Shown: positions 1 to 8,920, counted from the stretch's first letter. The stretch is DNA of 57,359 nt from CBIFWW01 sp966186435 (GCA_966186435.1 CBIFWW010000004.1:1-57359); one strand, 5' to 3'. Numbers and translations are program-made. The notes: generated from the letters alone by a model not told the origin.

Positions 1-1179
1 GGTGGCCGTACCTCCCACACCTCTATCATGGCGCGTTCTCTGGAACTGCCTGCCATCGTGGGTACCGGTAGCGTCACTGCTCAGGTGAAAAACGACGATT
101 ATCTGATTCTGGATGCCGTAAACAACCAGGTTTACGTCAACCCAACTAACGAAGAGATCGAGCAGCTGCGCGCCGTTCAGGAGCAAGTTGCAACCGAGAA
201 AGCGGAACTCGCTAAACTGAAAGATCTGCCAGCCATTACGCTGGACGGCCATCAGGTAGAAGTGTGCGCGAACATCGGTACCGTACGCGACGTTGAAGGC
301 GCTGAGCGCAACGGTGCGGAAGGTGTGGGTCTGTATCGTACTGAATTCCTGTTCATGGACCGTGACGCGCTGCCAACTGAAGAAGAACAGTTCGCTGCGT
401 ACAAAGCCGTGGCTGAAGCCTGTGGCTCTCAGGCGGTTATCGTCCGTACCATGGACATCGGTGGCGACAAAGAGCTGCCGTACATGAACTTCCCGAAAGA
501 AGAGAACCCGTTCCTGGGCTGGCGTGCGGTACGTATCGCCATGGATCGTAAAGAGATCCTGCGCGACCAGGTTCGCGCCATCCTGCGTGCTTCCGCTTTC
601 GGTAAGCTGCGCATCATGTTCCCGATGATCATCTCTGTTGAAGAAGTGCGTGCACTGAAGAAAGAGATCGAGATCTACAAACAGGAACTGCGTGACGAAG
701 GTAAAGCGTTTGACGAGTCAATCGAAGTGGGTGTGATGGTTGAAACACCTGCAGCCGCAACAATTGCGCGTCATTTAGCCAAAGAAGTTGATTTCTTTAG
801 TATCGGTACCAATGATTTAACGCAGTACACCCTGGCAGTTGACCGTGGTAATGATATGATTTCACACCTTTACCAGCCAATGTCGCCATCTGTGCTGACG
901 CTGATCAAGCAAGTTATTGATGCTTCTCATGCTGAAGGCAAATGGACTGGCATGTGTGGTGAGCTTGCAGGCGACGAACGTGCTACACTTCTGTTGCTGG
1001 GTATGGGTCTGGACGAATTCTCTATGAGCGCCATTTCCATCCCGCGCATCAAGAAGATCATCCGTAACACGAACTTCGAAGATGCGAAGGTATTAGCAGA
1101 GCAGGCTCTTGCTCAACCGACAACGGACGAGTTAATGACGCTGGTTAACAAGTTCATTGAAGAAAAAACAATCTGCTAA
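1..1179 (+). CDS. ptsI: PTS enzyme I (3' part, cut by window edge)
   Basis: Phosphoenolpyruvate-protein phosphotransferase, the first cytoplasmic step of the sugar PTS; it passes phosphate from PEP to HPr. Reading is open from base 1, so the gene continues to the left. The first visible residues, GGRTSHTSI, contain the phosphorylated histidine (E. coli His189), so about 183 N-terminal residues are missing and 392 are present. The C-terminal PEP-binding TIM barrel is complete, including the catalytic cysteine in GMCGELAGDE and the end EEKTIC, almost identical to E. coli as I recall it. crr follows 43 bases downstream in the same direction, as in the pts operon. The truncation is an artefact of the window. 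Confidence 0.98.
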   Translation, partial: GGRTSHTSIMARSLELPAIVGTGSVTAQVKNDDYLILDAVNNQVYVNPTNEEIEQLRAVQEQVATEKAELAKLKDLPAITLDGHQVEVCANIGTVRDVEGAERNGAEGVGLYRTEFLFMDRDALPTEEEQFAAYKAVAEACGSQAVIVRTMDIGGDKELPYMNFPKEENPFLGWRAVRIAMDRKEILRDQVRAILRASAFGKLRIMFPMIISVEEVRALKKEIEIYKQELRDEGKAFDESIEVGVMVETPAAATIARHLAKEVDFFSIGTNDLTQYTLAVDRGNDMISHLYQPMSPSVLTLIKQVIDASHAEGKWTGMCGELAGDERATLLLLGMGLDEFSMSAISIPRIKKIIRNTNFEDAKVLAEQALAQPTTDELMTLVNKFIEEKTIC

Positions 1180-1222
1180 TCCACGAGATGCGGCCCAAAT
1201 TACTGCTTAGGAGAGAAGGTTA

Positions 1223-1726
1223 ATGGGGTTATTTAGTAAACTGTTCGGTGACAAAGGCAACAGTGACACCGGCATTATTGAGATTGTAGCTCCACTGTCT
1301 GGCGAAATCGTAAATATCGAAGACGTTCCTGACGTGGTGTTCGCAGAGAAAATCGTTGGCGACGGTATCGCTATCAAACCGACTGGCAACAAAATGGTTG
1401 CGCCGGTTGATGGTACCATCGGCAAAATCTTTGAAACCAACCATGCTTTCTCTATCGAATCCGATAGCGGCATTGAGCTGTTCGTCCACTTCGGTATCGA
1501 TACCGTTGAACTGAAAGGCGAAGGCTTCAAGCGTATCGCTGAAGAAGGCCAGCGCGTTAAGAAAGGCGACGTGGTTATCGAATTCGATTTGCCGCTGCTA
1601 GAAGAGAAAGCCAAGTCTACCCTGACTCCGGTTGTTATCTCCAACATGGATGAAATCAAAGAGCTGATCAAACTGACTGGTAGCGTAACCGTTGGCGAAA
1701 CCCCGGTTATTCGCATCAAAAAGTAA
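1223..1726 (+). CDS. crr: Glucose-specific PTS enzyme IIA
   Basis: EIIA-Glc is the cytoplasmic phosphocarrier that passes phosphate from HPr to EIIBC-Glc. It also acts as the signalling hub for inducer exclusion and adenylate cyclase control. The product is 167 residues, two shorter than E. coli, with the difference in the N-terminal helix after MGLFSKL. Both active-site histidines are visible, H74 in ETNHAFS and H89 in FVHFGID. AGGAGAGAAGG precedes the ATG. It is the last gene of ptsHI-crr and a hairpin with a T run lies just downstream. E. coli also has promoters inside ptsI for crr; I did not identify one here. Confidence 0.98.
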   Translation: MGLFSKLFGDKGNSDTGIIEIVAPLSGEIVNIEDVPDVVFAEKIVGDGIAIKPTGNKMVAPVDGTIGKIFETNHAFSIESDSGIELFVHFGIDTVELKGEGFKRIAEEGQRVKKGDVVIEFDLPLLEEKAKSTLTPVVISNMDEIKELIKLTGSVTVGETPVIRIKK

Positions 1727-1740
1727 TCACATTTGATGTA

Positions 1741-1769
1741 AAAAAGGCACTCTCGGGTGCCTTTTTTTG
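1741..1769. terminator. Bidirectional terminator between crr and cysM
   Basis: AAAAAGGCAC, loop TCTCG, GTGCCTTTTTTT: a GC stem flanked by an A run and a T run, between the convergent ends of crr and cysM. It can serve both strands. Confidence 0.9.
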
Positions 1770-1772
1770 CTT

Positions 1773-2684
1773 TTAAATCCCGGAGCCGTAGTGTTGGGTC
1801 TCTTCACCAAATACCCCAGTTGAGAGATAACGGTCACCGCGATCGCAAATGATCGCCACCACCACCGCCCCAGGGTTAGCCTGCGCCACCTTTACGGCCC
1901 CAGCTACCGCACCGCCGGAACTCACCCCGCAAAACACCCCTTCCCGGCTCGCTAACAGCCGCATGGTGTGCTCCGCCTCCGCCTGGGTAATATCCAGTAC
2001 TTCATCCACCAGTTCCGGCTGGTAGATCCCCGGCAAGTAAGCCTGAGGCCAGCGGCGAATACCCGGGATACTGCTGTTTTCTGCCGGTTGCAAGCCGACG
2101 ATTTTCACCTCAGGTGCCTGCTCGCGCATAAAGCGGCTTACCCCGGTAATCGTGCCGGTGGTGCCCATGCTGGAGACAAAATGGGTGATCCGGCCCTGGG
2201 TCTGCTGCCAAATCTCCGGCCCGGTGGTGCGGTAATGGGCCAGCGGGTTATCCGGATTATTAAACTGGTCGAGGATGTAGCCCTCGCGGTTATCGGCCAT
2301 TTGGCGGGCCAGATCCCGCGCCCCTTCCATCCCCTGCTCTTTGGTGACCAGGATCAGCTCCGCCCCGTAAGCGCGCATCGCGGCCTTACGCTCCAGGCTC
2401 ATGTTATCGGGCATCAGCAACCGCATCCGGTAGCCTTTTAAAGCGGCAATCATCGCCAGCGCAATACCGGTGTTACCACTGGTGGCTTCAATCAGGGTAT
2501 CCCCAGGGCAAATATCCCCGCGTTTTTCGGCTTCAACAATCATGGAGAGCGCCGCCCGATCTTTGACCGACCCTGCCGGGTTGTTGCCTTCTAACTTAAT
2601 CCAAATCTCACTGCCGTTATCCAGCCCGGTGCGCTGGAGTTTGATAAGCGGGGTATTGCCAATGGTTTGTTCTAATGTGTTCAT
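1773..2684 (-). CDS. cysM: Cysteine synthase B (O-acetylserine sulfhydrylase B)
   Basis: PLP enzyme that makes cysteine from O-acetylserine and sulfide. The E. coli CysM isozyme also accepts thiosulfate, giving S-sulfocysteine. It is 303 residues, the same length as E. coli CysM. The PLP lysine is K41 in PAGSVKDRA and the phosphate-binding loop TSGNTG follows near residue 68. It lies downstream of the thiosulfate/sulfate transporter genes cysPTWA on the same strand, which fits thiosulfate use. A strong hairpin terminator (2704-2729) separates it from cysA, so it may rely on read-through or its own promoter. E. coli has pdxK and yfeK between crr and cysM; they are absent here. Confidence 0.97.
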   Translation of the reverse strand: MNTLEQTIGNTPLIKLQRTGLDNGSEIWIKLEGNNPAGSVKDRAALSMIVEAEKRGDICPGDTLIEATSGNTGIALAMIAALKGYRMRLLMPDNMSLERKAAMRAYGAELILVTKEQGMEGARDLARQMADNREGYILDQFNNPDNPLAHYRTTGPEIWQQTQGRITHFVSSMGTTGTITGVSRFMREQAPEVKIVGLQPAENSSIPGIRRWPQAYLPGIYQPELVDEVLDITQAEAEHTMRLLASREGVFCGVSSGGAVAGAVKVAQANPGAVVVAIICDRGDRYLSTGVFGEETQHYGSGI

Positions 2685-2703
2685 TTGTGTGTTTGCCTGG
2701 CGT

Positions 2704-2729
2704 AAAAAAGCGGCCCCAAGGAAGGCCGC
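2704..2729 (-). terminator. Rho-independent terminator between cysA and cysM
   Basis: Read on the minus strand: GCGGCC, loop TTCCTTGG, GGCCGC, then TTTTTT. A perfect 6-bp GC stem with a U tract, located after the cysA stop and about 20 bases before the cysM start. It should end or attenuate the cysPTWA transcript ahead of cysM. Confidence 0.85.
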
Positions 2730-2800
2730 TGCACGGGGTATTGGTATCAGGAGCCTATCTTATCAGGCGTAAATAATCTGATGAGAAAGGCTCAAAGCTA

Positions 2801-3886
2801 TCAGGCCGACTGGGCCAAAGCAAGACTCTCAATCCGCTGCTGCCCGTGGTAAATCCGGGCATGCTGTAGGCCGACAAACAGCCGCTCGCCACGGGCAGGC
2901 TGCCGTTGCTCCTTCAACACGACGGTGAGCGGCTCGTGATACCACCCCAGGGGCTGCACCACCAGCTGCATAAAGTGGCCGCGCGGGCTGACTTCCAACA
3001 CTTCCACCGGCAGCGGAGAATCCAGGCTGGTACGGCGGCTGACATCCACTTCCCACGGGCGCAGGAACAGATCCACTTCCCCCTGATGTGCCGGGGTGTA
3101 GCCCAGCGGCCAGCGGTGGGCGCCCACATGGAACTGGCCGCCGCTAATGGTGCCCTGTAGGCGGTTCACTTCACCGAGGAACTCCAGCACAAAGCGGGTA
3201 GCCGGTTCGCGCCACACTTGCTCAGGTACGTCCACCTGCTCGATATTGCCCTGGCTCATCACCACCACCTGGTTAGCCACTTCCATGGCTTCTTCCTGAT
3301 CGTGGGTAACGAACACGCTGGTGAATTTCAACTCTTCATGGAGTTGGCGTAACCAGCGGCGCAGCTCTTTACGCACCTGGGCATCCAACGCACCAAAGGG
3401 TTCATCCAGCAGTAAAATCTGTGGCTCAACAGCCAGCGCACGGGCCAACGCCACCCGCTGTTTCTGGCCGCCGGAAAGCTGGGCCGGGAAGCGATCCGCC
3501 AGGTGGGCTAGCTGCACCATCTCTAACAATCGGGTGACCTTTTGCTTAATCTCGGCTGCATTCGGGCGCTCGCGCCGTGGCAGCACCGTCAGCCCAAAGG
3601 CGATGTTGTCGAACACCGTCATATGGCGGAATAGCGCATAGTGCTGGAATACAAAACCGACTTTACGGTCGCGAGCATGGATGCGGCTAACGTCAGTGCC
3701 GTGGAAGCTAATATGCCCGCTGGTTTGGTGCTCCAGCCCGGCTATTATCCGCAGTAAGGTGGTTTTACCGGAGCCGGACGGCCCCAACAATGCCACCATC
3801 TGGCCGGAAGGAATATCCAGAGAGATATCATTGAGCACCGGAGTGCGGCCAAAAGACTTGTTAATGTTCGAAATCTCAATGCTCAT
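2801..3886 (-). CDS. cysA: Sulfate/thiosulfate ABC transporter ATPase
   Basis: ATP-binding subunit that powers sulfate and thiosulfate import with CysT, CysW and the periplasmic binding proteins. I place the start at MSIEISNINK (361 residues; E. coli has 365), because GGAGG sits 7 bases upstream and the longer reading only adds non-conserved residues antisense-like in composition. Visible motifs are Walker A GPSGSGKT (35-42), signature LSGGQ (137-141) and Walker B LLLDEP (158-163). A C-terminal TOBE-like regulatory part follows from about residue 240. The start overlaps the end of cysW by 11 bases, implying translational coupling. Confidence 0.97.
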   Translation of the reverse strand: MSIEISNINKSFGRTPVLNDISLDIPSGQMVALLGPSGSGKTTLLRIIAGLEHQTSGHISFHGTDVSRIHARDRKVGFVFQHYALFRHMTVFDNIAFGLTVLPRRERPNAAEIKQKVTRLLEMVQLAHLADRFPAQLSGGQKQRVALARALAVEPQILLLDEPFGALDAQVRKELRRWLRQLHEELKFTSVFVTHDQEEAMEVANQVVVMSQGNIEQVDVPEQVWREPATRFVLEFLGEVNRLQGTISGGQFHVGAHRWPLGYTPAHQGEVDLFLRPWEVDVSRRTSLDSPLPVEVLEVSPRGHFMQLVVQPLGWYHEPLTVVLKEQRQPARGERLFVGLQHARIYHGQQRIESLALAQSA

Positions 3887-4742
3887 GATTCGCCTCCAGG
3901 TGCTGCTGCTTCGCCAGCCGCCATTGCACCGCACTCTTTAAAAACAGGGTCAGAATAGCCATCAGGGCCAGCAGCGCGGCGGCGGTAAATGCCCCCACGG
4001 TGTTGTAATCCTGCTCCAGTAACTCAATCTGTAACGGCAGAGACAAGGTTTCCCCCCGGATCGAACCCGACACCACCGACACCGCACCGAACTCACCGAT
4101 GGCCCGGGCATTAGTCAGTACCACGCCATAGAGCAAGGCCCAGCGGATATTAGGCAGTGTCACCTTGCAGAACATCTGCCAACCGGAAGCACCGAGTAAA
4201 ATCGCGGCTTCGTCTTCCTGGCTGCCCTGGCTTAACATCACCGGCACCAGTTCACGTACCACAAACGGACAGGTGACGAAGATAGTCGCCAGTACCATCC
4301 CCGGCCAGGCAAACATAATTTGCAGATTATGCTCATCCAGCCAGCCGCCCAATAGGCCATTGGAGCCGTAAAACAGCAGATAAACCAGCCCCGCCACCAC
4401 CGGCGACACGGCAAAAGGAATATCCAGCAAGGTTAATAACAGTTGGCGCCCCGGGAAGTTGAAACGTGTCACCAGCCAGGCCAGTAGCACACCAAACACC
4501 AGGTTCACCGGCACGGTAATCAGCGCGATCATCACCGTCAGCCAGATGGCGTGGAGCATGTCGGAGTCGGCCAGGTTAGTCAGCACCGGCCCAATCCCTT
4601 TGGCAAAGGCCTGGATGAAGATATAAATCAGCGGCCCGGCAATCAGCAGCGCGGTTAACAGCACCCCGGTGCCGATTAATAGCCATTTACCCCAATTAAC
4701 CCGGGGGCGAATGGCCTGCTGTAATGACGTGACGTTATTCAT
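3876..4742 (-). CDS. cysW: Sulfate/thiosulfate ABC transporter permease CysW
   Basis: Inner-membrane permease that pairs with CysT to form the sulfate/thiosulfate channel. It has 288 residues (about 291 in E. coli) with roughly six hydrophobic segments, the first at residues 20-40. The typical permease EAA loop is present as EDEAAILLGASGW, with a following G in NARAIGEFGAVSVVSG. The start codon shares one base with the cysT stop (TGATG) and its end overlaps cysA, so cysT-W-A are tightly coupled in translation. Confidence 0.97.
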   Translation of the reverse strand: MNNVTSLQQAIRPRVNWGKWLLIGTGVLLTALLIAGPLIYIFIQAFAKGIGPVLTNLADSDMLHAIWLTVMIALITVPVNLVFGVLLAWLVTRFNFPGRQLLLTLLDIPFAVSPVVAGLVYLLFYGSNGLLGGWLDEHNLQIMFAWPGMVLATIFVTCPFVVRELVPVMLSQGSQEDEAAILLGASGWQMFCKVTLPNIRWALLYGVVLTNARAIGEFGAVSVVSGSIRGETLSLPLQIELLEQDYNTVGAFTAAALLALMAILTLFLKSAVQWRLAKQQHLEANHEH

Positions 4743-5572
4743 CAGTGGCCTACCACCCGCCGCCCGAAGCGGCTCTGCAAGGTGTTAATGCTAAACAGCA
4801 ATACCAGAGAAACCGCCAGGATCACCGAGGCAATGGCGCTGGCCGCCGGATAGTCAAATTCCTGTAGGCGGATAAAGATCATCAGCGAGGTGACTTCGGT
4901 CTTCCAGGCAATGTTCCCAGCAATAAAAATCACTGCGCCAAACTCCCCTAAGCTGCGGGTGAAGGAGAGCGCCACCCCTGCCATTAATGCCGGGGAAAGC
5001 TCCGGTAATACCACACGGCGGAAGGTCTGCCAGCGGCTGGCCCCAAGGGTTTCTGCCGCCTCTTCATACTCCGGACCCAACTCTTCCAGCACCGGCTGTA
5101 CGGTACGCACCACAAAGGGCACGCTGGTGAAGGCCATCGCCACGGCAATGCCCAGCCAGGTGTAGGTGACTTTAATGCCGAACTGGGCGAGGAACTCCCC
5201 GTACAGACCGTTGACGGAAAACAGTGAGGCTAGGGTCAGGCCAGCTACTGCCGTCGGCAGGGCAAAGGGCAGATCCATCAGCGCATCCAGAATCGAACGG
5301 CCCGGGAACTGATAACGGGTTAAAATCCACGCCATCAGCATGCCGAAAAACCCGTTAAACACCGAAGCCACGGCAGCGGCCAGTAAGGTCACTTTATAGG
5401 CCGCCACCACCTGCGGGTTGGTTATCACTTCCCAGTACTGCGCCCAGCTCATCTGCGCCAGCTGCATCACCAGTGCGCTTAAGGGCAGCAGCAGGATCAG
5501 GCAGACAAACAGCAGGCTAGTGCCCAGGCTGAGGGTGAACCCCGGCAGAACGCGTTTTGACGATCCGATCAT
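4742..5572 (-). CDS. cysT: Sulfate/thiosulfate ABC transporter permease CysT (CysU)
   Basis: Second permease of the importer. It is 276 residues, one fewer than E. coli, and nearly identical over RVLPGFTLSLGTSLLFV and onwards. About six membrane segments can be seen, with the EAA loop EYEEAAETLGASRW near residues 165-178 that docks on CysA. It starts two bases after the cysP stop and ends in a one-base overlap with cysW. The gene is also called cysU in E. coli. Confidence 0.97.
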   Translation of the reverse strand: MIGSSKRVLPGFTLSLGTSLLFVCLILLLPLSALVMQLAQMSWAQYWEVITNPQVVAAYKVTLLAAAVASVFNGFFGMLMAWILTRYQFPGRSILDALMDLPFALPTAVAGLTLASLFSVNGLYGEFLAQFGIKVTYTWLGIAVAMAFTSVPFVVRTVQPVLEELGPEYEEAAETLGASRWQTFRRVVLPELSPALMAGVALSFTRSLGEFGAVIFIAGNIAWKTEVTSLMIFIRLQEFDYPAASAIASVILAVSLVLLFSINTLQSRFGRRVVGH

Positions 5573-5574
5573 TA

Positions 5575-6591
5575 TTACTGCCGCCCTGCCGCCAGCAATT
5601 TATCCAGCTCGCCGCCATTGGCAAAGTGAGTTTTCATCGCAGTAGGCCAGCCGCCGAATGCATCTTCTACCCGGAATAGTTCAGTGTCAGGGAATTTGTC
5701 TTTCAGCTTATCCATTACCTGTGGGTTGTTCACCCGGTAGTAATAACCGGTGATGATGTTCTGGGCCGCTGGCGTATAGAGGTAATTAAGGTAAGCTTTG
5801 GCCGCTTTCTCGGTGCCATTAGCTTTGATATTTTTATCTACCCAGGCCACCGGGAACTCCGCCAGAATATTCACCTTCGGCACCACCACTTCGTAGCCTT
5901 CTTTTGGATACTGAGCGCGGATGTTATTTACTTCGGATTCAAAGCTAATCAGCACATCACCCAGGCCACGATCGGCAAAGGTGGTGGTGGCCCCACGGCC
6001 GCCGGTATCGAACACTTCCACGTTTTTCAGCAAGCGGGTCATGAATTGTTCGGTTTTGGCTTTGTCCCCGCCGTCGGCTTTATCTGCGGCACCCCAGGCG
6101 GCCAAATAGGTATAGCGGCCATTACCGGAGGTTTTCGGGTTCGGGAATACCAGTTTCACGTCCGGGCGGGCAAGGTCTGCCCAGTCGTGAATATTTTTTG
6201 GATTACCTTTACGCACCAGGAAGGCCATGGTGGAGTAAAACGGTGAGCTGTGATTGGGTAACCGGGTCTGCCAGTCCGCCGGGATCAGCTTGCCGCGATC
6301 GTGCAGGATTTGCACATCGGTCACCTGGTTATAAGTGACAACGTCTGCTTTTAAGCCCTGGAGGATCGCCAGCGCCTGTTTGGAGGAGCCACCGTGGGAT
6401 TGTTTGATGGTCAGCTTGTCGCCGCCATTGTCTTTGGCCCACTGTTGTTCGAACGGCGGATTCAGTGCGCTAAACAACTCGCGGGAAACATCATATGAGC
6501 TGTTGAGCAGTTCCGTGGCCTGCGCCTGCCCGGCCAGCATAAACGCCCCGGCAACCACACCCCAGATTGGGTTTATAGACTTTATCGCCAT
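5575..6591 (-). CDS. cysP: Periplasmic thiosulfate-binding protein
   Basis: Binds thiosulfate (and sulfate) in the periplasm and delivers it to CysTWA. I use MAIKSINPIW as the start, giving 338 residues as in E. coli; AAAGG lies 7-8 bases upstream. The in-frame ATG five codons earlier has no ribosome site. The signal peptide ends about residue 25 (AGQAQA before TELLNSSYD). Conserved binding-protein stretches include SHGGSSKQALAILQGLKADV and GGRGATTTFADRGLGDVL. It is the first gene of the operon and should be activated by CysB under sulfur limitation. E. coli has ucpA upstream; here yfeX is the neighbour. Confidence 0.97.
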   Translation of the reverse strand: MAIKSINPIWGVVAGAFMLAGQAQATELLNSSYDVSRELFSALNPPFEQQWAKDNGGDKLTIKQSHGGSSKQALAILQGLKADVVTYNQVTDVQILHDRGKLIPADWQTRLPNHSSPFYSTMAFLVRKGNPKNIHDWADLARPDVKLVFPNPKTSGNGRYTYLAAWGAADKADGGDKAKTEQFMTRLLKNVEVFDTGGRGATTTFADRGLGDVLISFESEVNNIRAQYPKEGYEVVVPKVNILAEFPVAWVDKNIKANGTEKAAKAYLNYLYTPAAQNIITGYYYRVNNPQVMDKLKDKFPDTELFRVEDAFGGWPTAMKTHFANGGELDKLLAAGRQ

Positions 6592-6639
6592 TTTGCACCT
6601 TTCCACGTTCAGACAATCTCTTAGGATGCTGTCAGTGTA

Positions 6640-6670
6640 TTTATAACCCAGGATAAAGCTGTAACGCTTT
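6640..6670 (-). promoter_or_regulatory. Likely cysP promoter region
   Basis: On the minus strand TATAAA (6640-6645) is a good -10 with a poor -35, as expected for an activator-dependent promoter, about 50 bases before the cysP start. The AT-rich stretch to about 6690 is where CysB would bind. I cannot define a CysB site with certainty. Confidence 0.35.
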
Positions 6671-6702
6671 TATATACCGTTTGGTGCTTTGGAAGTGCGA
6701 AA

Positions 6703-6729
6703 CAGAATAAGCGCCCTTGGGGGGCGCTT
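6703..6729 (-). terminator. Terminator after yfeX
   Basis: Minus strand: AAGCGCC, loop, GGCGCTT followed by ATTCTGTTT. A 7-bp stem with a modest U-rich tail, 11 bases beyond the yfeX stop. Confidence 0.65.
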
Positions 6730-6739
6730 GGCAGTGCGA

Positions 6740-7639
6740 TTACAGCGAGAGCAGACGCTCAACGGAAGGGGCAAAGTAATAGCCACCGGTTACCGGCTGG
6801 GTGAAGCGTAGGATGCCATCGCGCTTACCATCGGTGTCACCGAACATACTTAGCAGCTGTTTCTCAATATTGTACAGACGGGCGCAGTAACTACAGAAGT
6901 ACAGGCCGTTCACGCCGCTGGCGGTACCGTAAGGCAGGCTCTGGCGCACAATCTTCAGGCTCTTGCCGTCTTCTTTCAGGTCAACCCGGGTCAGGTGCGA
7001 AGTGACTGGGCGGTCTTCTGGCTCCATCTCTTCGTTAGCTTCTTTGGTGCGGCCAAACAATTTTTCCTGATCCTGAATCTTCATACGATCCAGAGCCTTC
7101 ATGTTGTGTTCCCAGCGCTGAACCATCACATAGCTGCCGCCATCATCCACACCGCCGTTGATGATAGCCACTTCACGGCGGAATTCATCCCCCGCCGGGT
7201 TTTCTGTGCCATCTACAAAGCCGCTGAGATCGCGGTCTTCAACCCAACGGAAGCCGTGGATTTCTTCTTCCACCTTCAAACTATCGCCAAAAGCTGCCAG
7301 GGTGGCTTTAGCCACAGAGAAGTTCACATCGTGGCGCAGGGACATAATATGGATCAGCACATCACGTTGAGTAGCCGGGGCCAGGCCCTTGCCCAACGGG
7401 GTGAAGTTTTTTAACTCTTCAGCACCCTGGCCACCGCTCAGATCGCGCCACAGGTCATTCCCGAAAGCCACGGCGGCGCCCAGATGGATATCGGGGAATT
7501 GTTGCTGTAAAGCGAGAAGCTGCTCATTGAATTTACGGCAGCTCTCACCCAGTGCGCTAATCTCGCCCTGAACAGTGGCTTCCAGCCAAATAGCGGCCCG
7601 GCAATGTTCTGGCAGAATACCGCTTTGTACCTGTGACAT
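6740..7639 (-). CDS. yfeX: Dyp-type heme peroxidase YfeX
   Basis: Cytoplasmic heme-dependent peroxidase of the DyP family. In E. coli it oxidises porphyrinogens; a deferrochelatase role has been proposed and disputed. I start at MSQVQSGILP (299 residues, as in E. coli) because GGAGGAATC directly precedes it; the track's extra seven residues are upstream of that ribosome site. The family motif GFVDGTENP carries D143, and the proximal heme ligand is H215 in TSHLTRVDL, the same numbers as E. coli. A small hairpin precedes the ribosome site. It stands alone with its own terminator; yfeY is next upstream on the same strand. Confidence 0.95.
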   Translation of the reverse strand: MSQVQSGILPEHCRAAIWLEATVQGEISALGESCRKFNEQLLALQQQFPDIHLGAAVAFGNDLWRDLSGGQGAEELKNFTPLGKGLAPATQRDVLIHIMSLRHDVNFSVAKATLAAFGDSLKVEEEIHGFRWVEDRDLSGFVDGTENPAGDEFRREVAIINGGVDDGGSYVMVQRWEHNMKALDRMKIQDQEKLFGRTKEANEEMEPEDRPVTSHLTRVDLKEDGKSLKIVRQSLPYGTASGVNGLYFCSYCARLYNIEKQLLSMFGDTDGKRDGILRFTQPVTGGYYFAPSVERLLSL

Positions 7640-7740
7640 GATTCCTCCTCCAAAAGCCACTCAACCAAGTGGCATAACCGCAGTAGTGTACGGTGGGTCC
7701 ATGCTCGCCACCTTGCGGCGGCGCAATAAGGCAGCAGATA

Positions 7741-8325
7741 TTAGCGCTGCCAGACTATTTTCTTCAGCGTCCAGTTCTTCAGCGTGTCATCGGAAGGAAT
7801 CAACCCTTCTGGCCCGCGCCATTCGCCACCAAACAGGTAGCTCAAGTGTTGGCTACCGGGGGCCTTACAGGCAACCAGCTGACTGTCATCACCGGGCGCC
7901 CGGCTGCAAGAGCCATAAGCCTTACTATAAAGCGTGTGGAATGGCGTACCGATTTCGACACCGCTGGCGCTTTCAATGCTGCTATCGCTGGTACTAATGC
8001 GAGAGGCCCCGGTTTTATCCCCTACAATAACCAGCTCGACTTTGTCATCTTTCAGGCCTTCATAGAAACGGACAATGTGGCCGTTTTCCATTTTCATCCC
8101 GCTACGCACCCGGTAGCTGCCGCCCAAAGCATCGCTGACGGTCTCTTCATCCAGCGGGCTGGTGGCGGTGATATCGCCCAGCCCCTGTTCGCTCATTTCG
8201 AGGGAGGAGCCAAACCAGTTCCATGGGTAGGCCTTACTCCATTTTACGTCGGAGAGGGATGACAAGGTAGAGCAGCCAGTCAATAGCAACGACAGGCAAA
8301 AAACCAACAAATGGCGCGTTTTCAT
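7741..8325 (-). CDS. yfeY: Lipoprotein YfeY (DUF1131)
   Basis: Predicted outer-membrane lipoprotein of unknown function; in E. coli it is a member of the sigma-E regulon. I start at MKTRHLLVF (194 residues) because AAGGA lies 8 bases upstream. The signal peptide ends in the lipobox LLTGC, so lipidation is expected at Cys17. The conserved part includes YPWNWFGSS, LRSGMK-like VRSGMKMENG and SQHLSYLFGGEWRGPEGL near the C terminus. I did not find a convincing sigma-E promoter (GGAACTT-type) upstream; yfeZ lies about 60 bases upstream on the same strand, so the two may be cotranscribed. Confidence 0.9.
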   Translation of the reverse strand: MKTRHLLVFCLSLLLTGCSTLSSLSDVKWSKAYPWNWFGSSLEMSEQGLGDITATSPLDEETVSDALGGSYRVRSGMKMENGHIVRFYEGLKDDKVELVIVGDKTGASRISTSDSSIESASGVEIGTPFHTLYSKAYGSCSRAPGDDSQLVACKAPGSQHLSYLFGGEWRGPEGLIPSDDTLKNWTLKKIVWQR

Positions 8326-8384
8326 GTGTGATTCCTTTTTCATTCAACGGCAGGTTGGATTGCCAATCTGCCAAAAAGTTGCCG

Positions 8385-8822
8385 TTAGTCCTCAGCGGGG
8401 GCAAAACTATCCCGCAGACGGCGGTGAGTCAGCAGCCAAACCAGCGCGACCCCATCGGCAACCAGTAGGGCCAGCGCAATACCGCCGGGCCTGTCAGTTT
8501 GCAAAATGCCCATAATCTGCCAGAGTAAAATCATCAATTGGGCGGCAATTAGCACCCAGTGCCAGCGTTGCCACAAATGCGGGAATTGGCGACGGCGGCC
8601 ACTGATTAAAAATGCCAGCACCGCCGGAATACCCGGTATAAGCCCTAACCAGAAGGCATCGCGATCCGGATAGAACAGGTTAAGCAACGCTTCCCCCTGC
8701 TGCCGGGATGCGCCAGCCAGCACAAACAGCACCCACGTCCGGGCCTGTAATAACAACACGCCCCAAAGCAGTGCCGGGGTTTTGAGCTGCCCGTGATTAT
8801 CGTAATCAGAGGGTAGATACAT
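8385..8822 (-). CDS. yfeZ: DUF2919 inner-membrane protein YfeZ
   Basis: Small integral membrane protein without known function. I prefer the ATG giving MYLPSDYDNHGQLKTP (145 residues), because the family begins with a YDxxGxLKxP-like motif at its N terminus. An upstream GTG would add 25 residues without such similarity. The ribosome site of the chosen ATG is weak, so the start is uncertain. About four hydrophobic segments follow (around residues 20-40, 60-80, 95-112, 118-135). Position between yfeY and ypeA matches E. coli, which is the main reason for the symbol. Confidence 0.75.
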   Translation of the reverse strand: MYLPSDYDNHGQLKTPALLWGVLLLQARTWVLFVLAGASRQQGEALLNLFYPDRDAFWLGLIPGIPAVLAFLISGRRRQFPHLWQRWHWVLIAAQLMILLWQIMGILQTDRPGGIALALLVADGVALVWLLTHRRLRDSFAPAED

Positions 8823-8920
8823 GAAATAGGTTCTGAATCTGGTTTGCGAAAGGTTAATTATGGCATTCTGACCCAGTGGGGCGGAAGTCTTTACCACATG
8901 GATACCAAAAGGAGATGGAA

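Noticed and set aside
1..27. ptsI apparently lacking its N-terminal domain
   Set aside because: The frame is open to base 1 at the phospho-histidine motif; this is the window edge and not a truncation.
3887..3934. Longer cysA start adding 16 residues
   Set aside because: The added residues lie in the cysW frame region and GGAGG points to the internal ATG at 3886.
7656..7673. Hairpin GCCAC/GTGGC followed by TTTT on the minus strand, upstream of yfeX
   Set aside because: Five-base stem only, directly before the yfeX ribosome site; could be a weak yfeY terminator but cannot be supported.
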